64,000 bases of DNA, from the NCBI RefSeq assembly GCF_001696615.3, contig NZ_CP032279.1:992001-1056000 (forward strand), written 5' to 3'. A program made the translations under genes and the position numbers. This stretch comes from Acinetobacter sp. WCHAc010034 (lineage in GTDB: Bacteria; Pseudomonadota; Gammaproteobacteria; Pseudomonadales; Moraxellaceae). Of this stretch, positions 45,091 to 53,976 are shown one piece after another; the first letter of the stretch is position 1, and each line of letters starts with the position of its first letter. A model generated the notes under the pieces. It had not been told where the DNA came from. It ran no database searches and saw nothing but the letters and a program-made list of their open reading frames with translations.

Positions 45091-45126
45091 TTTAAGTACT
45101 AAAAGATTGCTCTTTTAGTACTTAAA
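45091..45126. repeat. Perfect 15-bp inverted repeat in the terE-terF gap
   Basis: TTTAAGTACTAAAAG (45091-45105) and its exact complement (45112-45126) flank a six-base loop. A third half-copy, TAGTACTTAAAAA, is at 45050-45062. There is no T-run after it on the operon strand, so an operator, RNA processing site or weak attenuator is more likely than a full terminator. Confidence 0.7.
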
Positions 45127-45133
45127 TCCAGTG

Positions 45134-45712
45134 TTATACAGCTACGCCATAGCTTCCGGCTAAAGCGCCAAGGCCGCCATTGAAGCCCTGGCCTACCGCT
45201 TTGAACTTCCACTCGCCGCTGTGGCGGTATAATTCGCCAAAAATCATGGCAACTTCTGTGCTGCCGTCTTCAGACAAGTCAAAACGGGCAAGTTCTTCAG
45301 CATTTGAATCTTGGTTAATGACGCGGATATAGGCTTTATCCACTTGGCCAAAGTTCTGGCCATTCTGCTGCCCTTCATGAATTGTTACTGCAAAAACAAT
45401 TTTTGCAACATCTGCAGGGACTTTGGACAAATCGACTGAAATCGCTTCATCATCGCCGTCGCCGTCGCCTGTGCGGTTATCGCCTTTGTGATTAACTGAA
45501 CCGCATGGCGATGTTTTCTGATTGAAGAAAATGAAGTCGCCGTCTACGCGCACTTTGCCATCTTCTCCGGTTAAAAATGCAACTGCATCCAAGTCAAATG
45601 CCTTGCCGTCAGTTACGCGGGGATTCCAGCCTAGGCCCAAATCCACTTTGTTCATTGTTGGAGCGGTCTTCGATAAATTAATGTTACCGCCTTTAGACAA
45701 GCTAATTGCCAT
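45134..45712 (-). CDS. terE: Tellurium/stress resistance protein TerE
   Basis: A 192-residue single-domain TerD-family protein. Motifs: [40 protein letters not shown], the TerE-type [73 protein letters not shown]. The acidic loops bind calcium in homologues. The segment SPCGSVxHxGDN separates TerE from TerD. Its ATG follows the terC stop by one base. In the terZABCDE system TerE is one of the proteins needed for tellurite resistance. Confidence 0.92.
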   Translation of the reverse strand: MAISLSKGGNINLSKTAPTMNKVDLGLGWNPRVTDGKAFDLDAVAFLTGEDGKVRVDGDFIFFNQKTSPCGSVNHKGDNRTGDGDGDDEAISVDLSKVPADVAKIVFAVTIHEGQQNGQNFGQVDKAYIRVINQDSNAEELARFDLSEDGSTEVAMIFGELYRHSGEWKFKAVGQGFNGGLGALAGSYGVAV

Positions 45713-45713
45713 T

Positions 45714-46820
45714 TTACTTTCCCTCTTCCATTGCTTCGAATTGTTGCTGCTTTTTACTATATGAAATTGACGAAATTACTGCCCAGACAATAAATGCTAC
45801 GCCAATCAAACCTGTTACAACTTCTGGAACATGCACGCCGGTACCGCTGGCAAGCATAATCAATGCCAATGCGCCAATTGCATAATGGGCGCCATGCTCT
45901 AGGTATACATAGGCATCCAAAGTGCCTTTTTCAACCAGAAAAATGGTCATGGAGCGCACGAACATTGCACCGATAGCTAAACCCAGCATGATAATTACCA
46001 CATCACTGGTAATTGCGAAAGCCCCAATTACACCATCAAAACTAAAGGATGCATCCAGCACTTCAAGGTAAAGGAATCCGCCGATTCCGCCTTTTACAAT
46101 TGTGCCGGTTGCTGTTGCGCCGCCATTCTGCTCAGCCTGCTCCTCATTTTCGCCTTCATCATTGCCGCTGCCTTCGAGCAAATGCCCGATGACCTGCACG
46201 CCAACATAGACCACAATGCCCCAAATGCCCGCCATGACAACAACCAGGCGTGAAGCTTCGGGCACAAAGCCTGCGATAGTCAGCAATACCGCCAATGAGA
46301 TGAAAACTGAAATTGCCTGGATATTTCCCAAATCCGCCAGCTTGGATTCCAGCCAATGGAACCAATGCTCATCCTTTTCATCATCAAATAAAAAGTTCAG
46401 AAACACCAATAATAGGAATATGCCGCCGAATGCTGCAATTTCAGCATGATGCGCCATCAGCTTATCTGAGTAAGTTTTAGGGTCGTTGAGCGCCAGCTTG
46501 GCAACTTCAACCATACTCATATCCGCTGTCACGCCGACAATCAGCAATGGGAAAATCAGGCGCATGCCGAATACAGCCACAATAATGCCTACGGTTAAAA
46601 ACAGCGTACGCCAGAACTGATCCCAATGCTTAAGCACTGACGCATTAACCACCGCATTGTCAAATGATAAAGAAACTTCCATGACCGCCAAAATAGCAGT
46701 AATGGCCAGCACTTTAAGCATCATCATCAAGCCGGCTTCCGGCCCATGCGTAAAGCCCCAATAGCCTGCTAAAGCCATACAGATGATGGTGAAAATTATT
46801 GAAAACCTAAAATGCTTCAT
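45714..46820 (-). CDS. terC: TerC integral membrane protein
   Basis: A 368-residue inner-membrane protein with about nine helices. Hallmarks are [20 protein letters not shown] (residues about 45-64), the second half repeat [20 protein letters not shown], and [20 protein letters not shown]. The Asp and Glu in the two repeats suggest ion transport; TerC relatives (Alx, MeeF/MeeY) handle manganese. A cytoplasmic acidic loop ([18 protein letters not shown]) is specific to this protein. TerC scaffolds TerD-type proteins at the membrane. Here it lies between terD and terE, whereas on R478-type plasmids terC precedes terD. Confidence 0.93.
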   Translation of the reverse strand: MKHFRFSIIFTIICMALAGYWGFTHGPEAGLMMMLKVLAITAILAVMEVSLSFDNAVVNASVLKHWDQFWRTLFLTVGIIVAVFGMRLIFPLLIVGVTADMSMVEVAKLALNDPKTYSDKLMAHHAEIAAFGGIFLLLVFLNFLFDDEKDEHWFHWLESKLADLGNIQAISVFISLAVLLTIAGFVPEASRLVVVMAGIWGIVVYVGVQVIGHLLEGSGNDEGENEEQAEQNGGATATGTIVKGGIGGFLYLEVLDASFSFDGVIGAFAITSDVVIIMLGLAIGAMFVRSMTIFLVEKGTLDAYVYLEHGAHYAIGALALIMLASGTGVHVPEVVTGLIGVAFIVWAVISSISYSKKQQQFEAMEEGK

Positions 46821-46838
46821 ATGCGGTTACTCAGCGCG

Positions 46839-47414
46839 TCAGATATTGATGCCGTATTGATGGCACATGGCGCGCAAGCCGCCGTTATAGCCTTGGCCGA
46901 CAGCGCGGAACTTCCACTCGCCGTTATGGCGGTATAATTCGCCAAAAATCATTGCTGTTTCAGTTGAGTAATCTTCATTCAAGTCAAAGCGCACAATTTC
47001 AACATGGCTTTGATTATTCACCACGCGGATAAACGCATTCTGCACCTGGCCGAAGTTCTGCCCGCGGGAATCCGCATCATGAATCGTCACCGTAATGGCA
47101 ATTTTTTGAATTTCCGGAGAAACTTTGCCAAGATCAATGGTGACCGCTTCATCATCGCCGTCGCCGTCGCCTGTGCGGTTGTCGCCGGTATGCTCGACAG
47201 AACCATCCTGTGACCGGGTTTGATTATAAAAAATAAAATCATGCTCGCCGCGGACTTTCTCATTTGCGCCCAGTAAAAAAGCTGAAGCGTCCAAGTCAAA
47301 ATCCACGCCATCTGTAGCGCGGGCATCCCAGCCTAAACCGACCAGCACCTGAGTTAATGACGGGTCTGTTTTGCTTAGGGATAAGTTTCCGCCTTTGTTC
47401 AATGAAATAGCCAT
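46839..47414 (-). CDS. terD: Tellurium/stress resistance protein TerD
   Basis: A 191-residue TerD-fold protein very close to the R478/E. coli TerD pattern: [93 protein letters not shown] and the end CHQYGINI. TerD binds two calcium ions through the DFDLDAS and GDxDGDDE loops. It follows terA by 50 bases and precedes terC by 18. Confidence 0.94.
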   Translation of the reverse strand: MAISLNKGGNLSLSKTDPSLTQVLVGLGWDARATDGVDFDLDASAFLLGANEKVRGEHDFIFYNQTRSQDGSVEHTGDNRTGDGDGDDEAVTIDLGKVSPEIQKIAITVTIHDADSRGQNFGQVQNAFIRVVNNQSHVEIVRFDLNEDYSTETAMIFGELYRHNGEWKFRAVGQGYNGGLRAMCHQYGINI

Positions 47415-47464
47415 GCTTTCCTCATTTTTAAATAGCTAAGGTTATAAATTATTTTCGCTGCTTA

Positions 47465-48670
47465 TTAGTCTTTGGAGCCATGCGACCAGCGGAAGCCGAA
47501 GCTGTAATGCTCATCCAGATACTTCTGATCTTTAAAATAGCGCACTTCGCGGTTCGCCTGAATGCTGTCGGCGGCGTTCTTTAATTCAACTATGGCGCAT
47601 GTGGTTAAATGATTGCCGTCTGTCAGCCGGACTTCAATCTCCGGCTGATTCGAAATCCGTATCGTAACCACACCGTCTGTTGCGGCCCATTGAGCAGCGC
47701 CTTCATAAATATAGGCATAAACAACAACACGCTCGATATGCTCCCACCGGTCGCCGTTAATGTACAGGTTTTCGCCATTCGAGGCAGATCCAGTCCGGTC
47801 ATCGCCATCCAAGTGCATAAATGGAGGCTGATCGTAATGGCCGAACTGCTTTCCAAGCGCCTGCACCAAGGCAATCCGCCCATTTTTAAACTGAATCATT
47901 GCGCCCAGATCCAAATCAACAGAATTCGAGCGGCTGAGTTTTTTGAAAAAAGACTGGGACTGGGGCTGGCCTCTGTTCCAGTTTAAATTGACCGAAATTT
48001 TGCCGAATCCGGCGCCTTTCTTGCTTAAGTTAATGCTGGAATTGTTTTTATCCAGCTTAATTTTAGACAAATTAATGCTTGATGCAGGTGCAGGTGCAGG
48101 TGCAGGTGCAGGTGCAGGTGCAGGTGCAGGTGCAGGGTTACTGCTTTCACTGGCAACCTCAACACCGAAGTTTTCGGACAGCGGCTTTAACCCGCCATTA
48201 AACCCCTGATTTACGAAGCGGAATTTCCATTTATTATTATGCTTATACACTTCACCCAAGATAAGCGCTTTTTCAGATTTATGCTGCGTGTCCACAGCGG
48301 CTGTCGCCAGCACTTGCCCGGCTGAACACAGCTCCAGCTGCACGGCAGGCAGAATGCTGAGCGTATGCGGCTCGCTTAAAGTCGCGCAGATGGCTATTTT
48401 TTGAATTTGCGGGTCAATCGCTGCGGTATTAATCCGCAATTTCGTCAAATAAGGCGATTTAGACGCTGACTCGGACAGAATCACGCTTTGGTTGGGCGCA
48501 GATGTCTGCCCGTAAAAGATCATATCTTGATCGCCGCGCACCTTCTGCGTGCCTTGCTGAAGCAAATATGCAGCAATGTCTAAATCGACATGGGCTGGCA
48601 CTGCGGTCTTAATCAATATCTCAACAGTCTGAGCGTCAAGCCCTATATTCCCGCCCGCCACAAGTTGCAT
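47465..48670 (-). CDS. terA: TerA-like protein with Pro-Ala repeat linker
   Basis: A 401-residue protein. Residues 1-175 form a degenerate TerD domain (DLDIAAYLLQ, DQDMIFYGQTSAPNQSVI, ILGEVYKHNNKWKFRFVNQG, GFNGGLKPLSENFGVEV). A linker of nine Pro-Ala units comes next, then a short basic stretch SINLSKIKLDKN, then a second beta domain (about 215-400) with NLNWNRGQPQSQSF, SVDLDLGAMIQFKNG, FMHLDGDDRTGSASNGENLY and a C-terminal FGFRWSHGSKD. TerA of R478 has about 385 residues and the same two-part layout. The linker is coded by a hexanucleotide tandem repeat. It is the first gene of the leftward block. Confidence 0.88.
   Translation of the reverse strand: MQLVAGGNIGLDAQTVEILIKTAVPAHVDLDIAAYLLQQGTQKVRGDQDMIFYGQTSAPNQSVILSESASKSPYLTKLRINTAAIDPQIQKIAICATLSEPHTLSILPAVQLELCSAGQVLATAAVDTQHKSEKALILGEVYKHNNKWKFRFVNQGFNGGLKPLSENFGVEVASESSNPAPAPAPAPAPAPAPAPASSINLSKIKLDKNNSSINLSKKGAGFGKISVNLNWNRGQPQSQSFFKKLSRSNSVDLDLGAMIQFKNGRIALVQALGKQFGHYDQPPFMHLDGDDRTGSASNGENLYINGDRWEHIERVVVYAYIYEGAAQWAATDGVVTIRISNQPEIEVRLTDGNHLTTCAIVELKNAADSIQANREVRYFKDQKYLDEHYSFGFRWSHGSKD
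48083..48136. repeat. Hexanucleotide tandem repeat in terA
   Basis: Nine perfect TGCAGG units (read on the plus strand) code for nine Pro-Ala pairs on the minus strand. Gain or loss of a unit keeps the frame and alters only linker length. Confidence 0.95.
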
Positions 48671-48977
48671 ACTTCCCCCTAAGCCAATAAATTTTTTTAT
48701 TAAAACTCATAATTCTAATGAATTTTTTTTTACCAAACCGTATTCAATCTGAAATTTAAATATTGAACAAATGCTAAACCTTTTTAACACAAAAAAATCC
48801 GTGCGCCAAAGCTTCTGACGGTTTTTTTGCTTAATTTTAGCGCAGGCTAAATCATGTGCTGGAAAACCGCGCAAAAACAGATTGCCACGCAAGCTTAAAA
48901 AATTATATATTCCACAGACCGTTTACATATTCGCCATTTATTATAAATTTAACGCTTTGTTGAGACAAAAACTTCCT
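48671..48977. promoter_or_regulatory. Divergent control region of the ter and biosynthetic operons
   Basis: This 307-base AT-rich region lies between terA (leftward) and the ATP-grasp gene (rightward). For the rightward operon TTTACA (48922-48927) with TATAAA or TAAATT (48942-48949) gives a leader of about 25 bases to the GTG start. A terminator-like hairpin lies at 48791-48828 (CCGT/ACGG with A- and T-runs). No clear promoter for terA could be placed. Confidence 0.5.
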
Positions 48978-49997
48978 GTGAAACAACAATATACCATTTG
49001 GATAGCCGAATGCTATTCCTGCCAGAAAGATGTTATCCAGCTGCTGAAAAAATCCAATTTATCAGACTCCATTAAGATCATTGCATCGCACAGCCTCAGC
49101 CGCCCTGAACTTGAGATGTATGCAGACCATTTTGAGCGCCAGCCTCCTATTCGCCAATCGGCAGCATGGCTGCTGGAAAAATGCATTCAGCATCAGGTAG
49201 ATCTGCTGTTCTGCGGCAAGCATGCGCACTTTATAGAAGCGCAGCGGGAAGAATTTCAAAAAAATAATATCCAGCTGATTACCGGAGCAATCGGCGACGC
49301 GCAGCACGCCGCGGTCAATGATAAATACCTTTTCACGCAGCAATGCGAGGCGATTGGCCTGCCGCATATTCCCTGCGCCAAAGTCAGCAATGCGGCTGAA
49401 TTGGCAGCTGCAATTCAGCAGTATCAGGCGCTTTACCCGCAAATCTGCGCCAAGCCTGTGCACGGCGTTTACGGCGCCGGATTTGTGCAGCTTCAGGATG
49501 ATGCGGATTATTTTAAAAAATTCCAGATTTCGAGCATCTGCAATACCCGGCAGTTTATTGAAGCCTATGGTCAGCTGAATCCGGCTATTGATTATCTGAT
49601 TATGCCTTATCTGGACGGGCAGGAATGTTCCGTGGATATTGCCTGCGATGCCGGAAAAATCTTGGCGCAAGTCACGCGCACAAAGCATAAATTTTTTCAG
49701 GTTTGCGATTTAGCGCATCCCTGCCATGCCATTTGCTCAGATTTAGTTGCGCATTTCCAATGTGACGGACTCATTAATATTCAGTTCAAGCAAGACCGGA
49801 ACCTGAATTGGCGCATTCTGGAGATTAATCCAAGGCCCGCCGGCGGTTTTGCCTACAGCCAGCATACCGGCGTCAATTTAATGGCGGAACTGATTGCTCA
49901 TAAGCTTTCTTTAACGCTGATCAGAGCAAAGGCATCTTCACCGGTGCAAGTTATCCCTGTAGAGCAAAGCATAAAAATGGAAAGCGATTGTTTATGA
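48978..49997 (+). CDS. ATP-grasp enzyme of the Ter biosynthetic module
   Basis: The GTG start (VKQQYTIWIAECYSC) gives 339 residues; the frame is open further upstream to a TTG at 48882, but the likely promoter lies inside that part. ATP-grasp features are TGAIGDAQHAAVNDKYLFT, QICAKPVHGVYGAGFVQLQD (ATP-binding lysine and Gly-rich loop), MPYLDGQECSVDIAC and the metal-binding ILEINPRPAGGFAYSQHTG. Such enzymes join a carboxylate to an amine or similar group with ATP. It opens a five-gene operon with two PRTase-type proteins, a HAD phosphatase and a CitE-like lyase, known from Ter clusters. Product unknown. It overlaps the next gene by four bases. Confidence 0.85.
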   Translation: MKQQYTIWIAECYSCQKDVIQLLKKSNLSDSIKIIASHSLSRPELEMYADHFERQPPIRQSAAWLLEKCIQHQVDLLFCGKHAHFIEAQREEFQKNNIQLITGAIGDAQHAAVNDKYLFTQQCEAIGLPHIPCAKVSNAAELAAAIQQYQALYPQICAKPVHGVYGAGFVQLQDDADYFKKFQISSICNTRQFIEAYGQLNPAIDYLIMPYLDGQECSVDIACDAGKILAQVTRTKHKFFQVCDLAHPCHAICSDLVAHFQCDGLINIQFKQDRNLNWRILEINPRPAGGFAYSQHTGVNLMAELIAHKLSLTLIRAKASSPVQVIPVEQSIKMESDCL

Positions 49998-51115
49998 AGC
50001 AAGTTGAGTTAAGCCGCGGTAAAATCTGCGTTACGGTAAATGAGCATCATCCTGACTGGCCTCTGGATCAGCTCCTGGGCTTTGCGGAGCGGATTAATCC
50101 TAAACGCGCTTTTTTATTTGTTTCTAAAGTCTTAGGGAAGCATATTCCCGTGGCTCCGTCCCTGATGAACCGGAGCTATGCCGATCTGGCTGCGCTCGTG
50201 CCCAAAGATGTCCCTTTTCCGGCTGCAGTTATCGGCATGGCTGAAACCGCCGTCGGCTTAGGCGCCGGCGTCTACCGCGAACTTAAAAAAGATTTTGGGC
50301 AAAATGCGATATTTTCCACAACCACGCGCCACCCTGTCAGTTCACTGCCTGCGCTTGGGCTGTTTTTAGAAGAGCACAGCCATGCGCAAGACCAATTCAT
50401 TCTGTCGAGCCATGACCCGGAAAAGCATCAGCAGCTCTTAAACGCTAAAACCTTAATTTTAGTAGATGATGAAATATCAACCGGCAAAACTTTTAAAAAC
50501 TTAATTCACAGCCTGAAAAATGCCGGCTTGGCGCATGTTGAGCGCATCATTCTGGTCACTTTAGTTAATTGGGCGGAACAGCGCATCAGTGATTTGGATG
50601 TGGGCATGCCTGTCGAAGTGATTTCACTTCTGCACGGCAACTGGCATTGGGAAGCCAGCCAAAATAAAATTGAGGTCAGCATGCCCGATGTCAGCTCAAC
50701 ATCGCAAGAAGCTCAAAAAATTATTGCGCCACATGACTGGGGGCGTGAACCGGGCTATTTGGACTGTAGCGCCTGGGCGCATGTCCAGCTGAAGCGGCCG
50801 GATGAAAAAATTCTGGTTTTAGGTTCAGGCGAATTCAGCTGGATTCCATTTCTGATTGCGGAACAGCTTGAACAGCAAGGCGGCGATGTATATTACAGCT
50901 CGACCACCCGCTCCCCGATTATGCAGGGCCATGCCATTGAAAGCATCTGCGCTTTTACCGACAACTATGGGCTGAATATCAACAATTATGCCTATAACGT
51001 CAAGCATCAGCAGTTTGACCGGGTTCTGCTGATTGTGGAAACCGCCAAAGACAGCGTAGACCCAAGCTTATTTGAACAAATACAGAATCTGGAAGTGATT
51101 AGCTATGAACCCTAA
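49994..51115 (+). CDS. Phosphoribosyltransferase with C-terminal TRSP domain
   Basis: The ATG overlaps the previous stop (ATGA) and gives 373 residues. The PRPP-binding loop of type I PRTases is LILVDDEISTGKTF (residues about 155-168), and VIGMAETAVGLGAGVYREL and FSTTTRHPV fit the PRTase core. The C-terminal part carries ILVLGSGEFSWIPFLIAEQL and YYSSTTRSPIMQGHAIES, the TRSP motif that names the domain. PRTases move a ribose-5-phosphate to a base. In Ter clusters this pairs with the StiP/PELF protein encoded two genes downstream, suggesting a nucleoside-like product. Confidence 0.85.
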   Translation: MKQVELSRGKICVTVNEHHPDWPLDQLLGFAERINPKRAFLFVSKVLGKHIPVAPSLMNRSYADLAALVPKDVPFPAAVIGMAETAVGLGAGVYRELKKDFGQNAIFSTTTRHPVSSLPALGLFLEEHSHAQDQFILSSHDPEKHQQLLNAKTLILVDDEISTGKTFKNLIHSLKNAGLAHVERIILVTLVNWAEQRISDLDVGMPVEVISLLHGNWHWEASQNKIEVSMPDVSSTSQEAQKIIAPHDWGREPGYLDCSAWAHVQLKRPDEKILVLGSGEFSWIPFLIAEQLEQQGGDVYYSSTTRSPIMQGHAIESICAFTDNYGLNINNYAYNVKHQQFDRVLLIVETAKDSVDPSLFEQIQNLEVISYEP

Positions 51116-51884
51116 GCCGCTGATTTTTGTAGATTTGGATGATACGCTGTTTCAAACTCACCGCAAGCAGGCGCCAACTGCGCAGCATAAAATCGCCACC
51201 GTCGATAAAATGGGCCAGCCCCTGTCCTATATGCACCCCAAGCAGCAGGTGCTGGCAAACTGGCTGTTTCAGTCCGCCGATGTCGTGCCGGTTACAGCGC
51301 GTTCGGTCAATGGCTTAAAGCGGGTCAATCTGTCTTTCCAGCATGGCGCCGTCTGCACGCATGGCGGAACCGTTCTGGACACCGGGCTGCAGGCTGATCA
51401 GGACTGGCTGGCGCTGCAGCAGCGGGATGCCGCCGCTTTAGGCGGGCTGCTGCAGGATTTGCCGCAAGCCCTGCAGAATGCAGCGCAGCATCTTGGCGCT
51501 ATCCGCACCCAGCTTGTCGAGGAAAATGGCCGGATTGTCTACGCCTACGCCAAGCAGGCTGCGCCGGAGCCTCTGTTCTTAAGCCAATTGGTGCAGCACC
51601 TACCTGCAGAAATCATGCAGCACTGCTATGTGCACTTGAATGGCAATAATTTAGCGCTTATCCCGCATTATGTTTCCAAGCAGAAAGCGGTTGAGTTTTA
51701 TCTGAATAAGCACGACCCGCAGCGCGAGCGCGCAGTTTTAGGATGGGGCGACAGCCTTTCAGATGCCGGATTTTTAACCTGCTGCGACTGGTTTGGCATG
51801 CCTAAAAACAGCCAGCTGGACAAGTTTTTGGCGCAAAGCTTAATCCAGGATCATCATCAGAAAGGATTTTTAGGCCATGTCTAA
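51105..51884 (+). CDS. HAD-superfamily phosphatase of the Ter biosynthetic module
   Basis: A 259-residue hydrolase with motif I FVDLDDTLFQTH, motif II VVPVTARS, and motif IV LGWGDSLSDAGFLTCCDWFG. The Lys of motif III is probably in VSKQKAVEFYLNKH. The layout resembles Cof/SPP-type sugar phosphatases with a C2 cap (residues about 80-190). It overlaps both neighbours (11 and 8 bases), so it is translated with them. It may remove a phosphate from the product of the PRTases. Confidence 0.88.
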   Translation: MNPKPLIFVDLDDTLFQTHRKQAPTAQHKIATVDKMGQPLSYMHPKQQVLANWLFQSADVVPVTARSVNGLKRVNLSFQHGAVCTHGGTVLDTGLQADQDWLALQQRDAAALGGLLQDLPQALQNAAQHLGAIRTQLVEENGRIVYAYAKQAAPEPLFLSQLVQHLPAEIMQHCYVHLNGNNLALIPHYVSKQKAVEFYLNKHDPQRERAVLGWGDSLSDAGFLTCCDWFGMPKNSQLDKFLAQSLIQDHHQKGFLGHV

Positions 51885-53037
51885 GTTTTCAGCCGTCAAT
51901 GCAGCGCTTGCGGAATTAGGCTTTCACGGCTCTTACCGCCCGCAGGATATTACCTTTTTACTTAAAGCCTGCGATATTCAGCCTACCCCTGTTGCAGAAA
52001 AAGAGCGCCTGATTCAGTCCGGCTTAAAGCACTATTCAGAAATGATCAGTGAAGAAAAGCCGCCAACGGCCGAGCACATGGCGCATTTCCAGCACGCCTT
52101 GAAGCTGGGCGCAGAGCGCTTGGCCGCTGAAGTTCAGCAGCTGGGCCATTCGCTCTCCGCCAGATTTCCAGCGCAGCCGGTGATACTGGTCAGCCTTGTG
52201 CGCGCAGGCGTGCCGCTAGGCGTACTGCTCAAGCATCAGCTTGAAAAAACCCAGCCCTGCTTTCATTACGGCATCAGCATTATCCGCGACCGCGGCCTGG
52301 ACTTGGCTGCGCTGAATGCCATTATCCGGCAGCATGGCGCGGACAATATTGTCTTTGTCGACGGCTGGACCGGCAAAGGCGCCATTTGCCGGCAGCTGAC
52401 GCAGAGCCTCAGCAGCTATCCTGAGTTATTTGACGATGGATGGGAAATTCCCCGCTTAGTCACGCTTTCAGACTTGGGCGGCTATTCCTGGCTCAGCGCA
52501 GGCTGCGAAGACTGGCTGATTCCATTCGGCATTTTAGGCTCGGTGATTTCAGGCCTGACCTCGCGCAGCGTTTTAAGCGAGGACATCAGCCAAAGCCAAA
52601 TGCAGGACGGCTGCTTAAACCCTGACAACTGGCATAATTGCGCAATCTACGGCCACCTCAAAGCCGATGATTTATCGCTGCAGTTCATTCTGCAGATTCT
52701 GGATTTAATTCAGCAGAAGCCGCACGCGGCAAAAGCCGGCTGGAGCAATGCAATGCGCTCACAGCAGCAGCAGCGCAGCCTGAATGCCGTTCAGTGGATT
52801 GCGCAGCATTATGGCGTTGACAATATCAACCTGATTAAGCCCAGCATTGCCGAAGCGACCCGCGCAGTATTAAGGCGCGTGCCGGAACGCATCTTAATTC
52901 AAGATTCAGCCCATCCGGATGTGCAGCTGCTGCTGCATTTTGCCCAAGAGCGCGCTATTCCTGTCGATATTCTAGGCGGGCAGCTAGGCCCCTATCACGC
53001 AGTGACACTGATAAAAAAAGTTGAGAAAAAACAATAA
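51877..53037 (+). CDS. StiP/PELF-type PRTase-like protein of the Ter module
   Basis: A 386-residue protein. The N-terminal half fits the StiP family (annotated both as PRTase-like and as cysteine protease): TFLLKACDIQPTPVAEKERL, ILVSLVRAGVPLGVLLKHQL, HYGISIIRDRGLD, NIVFVDGWTGKGAICRQL. The last has the PRPP-loop form. The PELF motif is in SSYPELFDDGWEIPRLVTLS, and GILGSVISGLTSRSVLSEDI follows. The C-terminal domain (about 270-386) ends AVTLIKKVEKK. Stress-induced protein StiP was first named in tellurite/Ter contexts. The likely role is nucleotide-base or ribose chemistry. It overlaps the HAD gene by eight bases and the lyase gene by one. Confidence 0.82.
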   Translation: MSKFSAVNAALAELGFHGSYRPQDITFLLKACDIQPTPVAEKERLIQSGLKHYSEMISEEKPPTAEHMAHFQHALKLGAERLAAEVQQLGHSLSARFPAQPVILVSLVRAGVPLGVLLKHQLEKTQPCFHYGISIIRDRGLDLAALNAIIRQHGADNIVFVDGWTGKGAICRQLTQSLSSYPELFDDGWEIPRLVTLSDLGGYSWLSAGCEDWLIPFGILGSVISGLTSRSVLSEDISQSQMQDGCLNPDNWHNCAIYGHLKADDLSLQFILQILDLIQQKPHAAKAGWSNAMRSQQQQRSLNAVQWIAQHYGVDNINLIKPSIAEATRAVLRRVPERILIQDSAHPDVQLLLHFAQERAIPVDILGGQLGPYHAVTLIKKVEKKQ

Positions 53038-53972
53038 TGAAGAAATTACAGCACGCGATTGAACTGGGCGCGACCATGTACATCCCCGCGACCCATGAAC
53101 AGCTGTGGGAAGTCACTGAAGGGCATAAATTCCCGGCATTAAAATCCGTTGCAGTATGCCTGGAAGATGCTGTGCTGGAGAAAGATGTGCAGACGGCAAT
53201 GGTCAACCTGAAGCATTTGCTGCAAAGGCGCGCTGACGCGCCCAATCTCAAGTCCCCTGCCGTGTTTGTCCGTCCGCGCAATATTGAAATGGCCAAGCAC
53301 ATTGCAGACTGGGATTTAAACCGCAGCTTCAGCGGCATGATTTTGCCTAAATTCACCCTGCACAACCTGATGCAATGGATGGACGTGCTGCCGCCGAACA
53401 TGAATTTAATGCCGACTCTGGAAACCCGGGAAATTTTTGATATGGGGCATAATATTGAACTGAATCAGGCGCTGAAATATGACTTCCATAAAACGTTATG
53501 CCTCCGGATCGGCGGCAACGATTTACTGTCCTGCCTGCACCTGCGCCGCCCTAAAAATTCGACAATTTACCAAACCCCCATCGGCATGCTGATTTCACAA
53601 TTGAGCGGCCTATTCATTCCTTCAGGCTTCCAGCTCAGCTCGCCGGTTTGCGAGCATATTGAAAATACCCAGCTGCTGATTGATGAGCTGCAGCAGGATA
53701 TGAATAACGGCATTTATACCAAAACCGCAATTCACCCTTCGCAGCTTGAATACATTCATCAGGCCTTTCAGGTCAATGCCGAAGAATTTCAGGAAGCGCA
53801 GCAGATTCTGTCGCATGACGCAAAAAGCGTCTTTAAGAGCCATGGCTCAATGCTCGAACCTGCTACACACCGCAACTGGGCGGAGATGATTCTGCGCCGC
53901 TACAGAACTTTCGGCTTAAGCAAGCATCATTGCGCCCACGATAAGTTTATTGCCAGCTCATCATCTTTCTAA
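53037..53972 (+). CDS. HpcH/HpaI aldolase-CitE-like lyase of the Ter module
   Basis: A 311-residue TIM-barrel lyase. Family marks: MYIPATHEQLWEV, LKSVAVCLEDAVLEKDVQTA (metal-binding Glu), PAVFVRPRNIEMAKHIADW (Arg for the substrate), LMPTLETREIFDMGHN, LCLRIGGNDLLS and KTAIHPSQLEYIHQAFQV. Such enzymes cleave or form a C-C bond next to a carboxylate, often on a CoA or keto-acid. Here it completes the five-enzyme module. Its ATG overlaps the previous stop by one base (TAATG). Its stop is only four bases from that of the convergent kinase gene. Confidence 0.87.
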   Translation: MKKLQHAIELGATMYIPATHEQLWEVTEGHKFPALKSVAVCLEDAVLEKDVQTAMVNLKHLLQRRADAPNLKSPAVFVRPRNIEMAKHIADWDLNRSFSGMILPKFTLHNLMQWMDVLPPNMNLMPTLETREIFDMGHNIELNQALKYDFHKTLCLRIGGNDLLSCLHLRRPKNSTIYQTPIGMLISQLSGLFIPSGFQLSSPVCEHIENTQLLIDELQQDMNNGIYTKTAIHPSQLEYIHQAFQVNAEEFQEAQQILSHDAKSVFKSHGSMLEPATHRNWAEMILRRYRTFGLSKHHCAHDKFIASSSSF

Positions 53973-53976
53973 GCTT

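Noticed and set aside
48791..48828. Terminator-like hairpin in the terA/ATP-grasp divergent region
   Set aside because: The stem is only four G/C-containing pairs between A- and T-runs, and no gene ends there; kept only as a note in the control region.
48882..48977. Longer N-terminus for the ATP-grasp gene from a TTG at 48882
   Set aside because: The likely promoter (48922-48949) lies inside this part, and the added residues do not look like the family.
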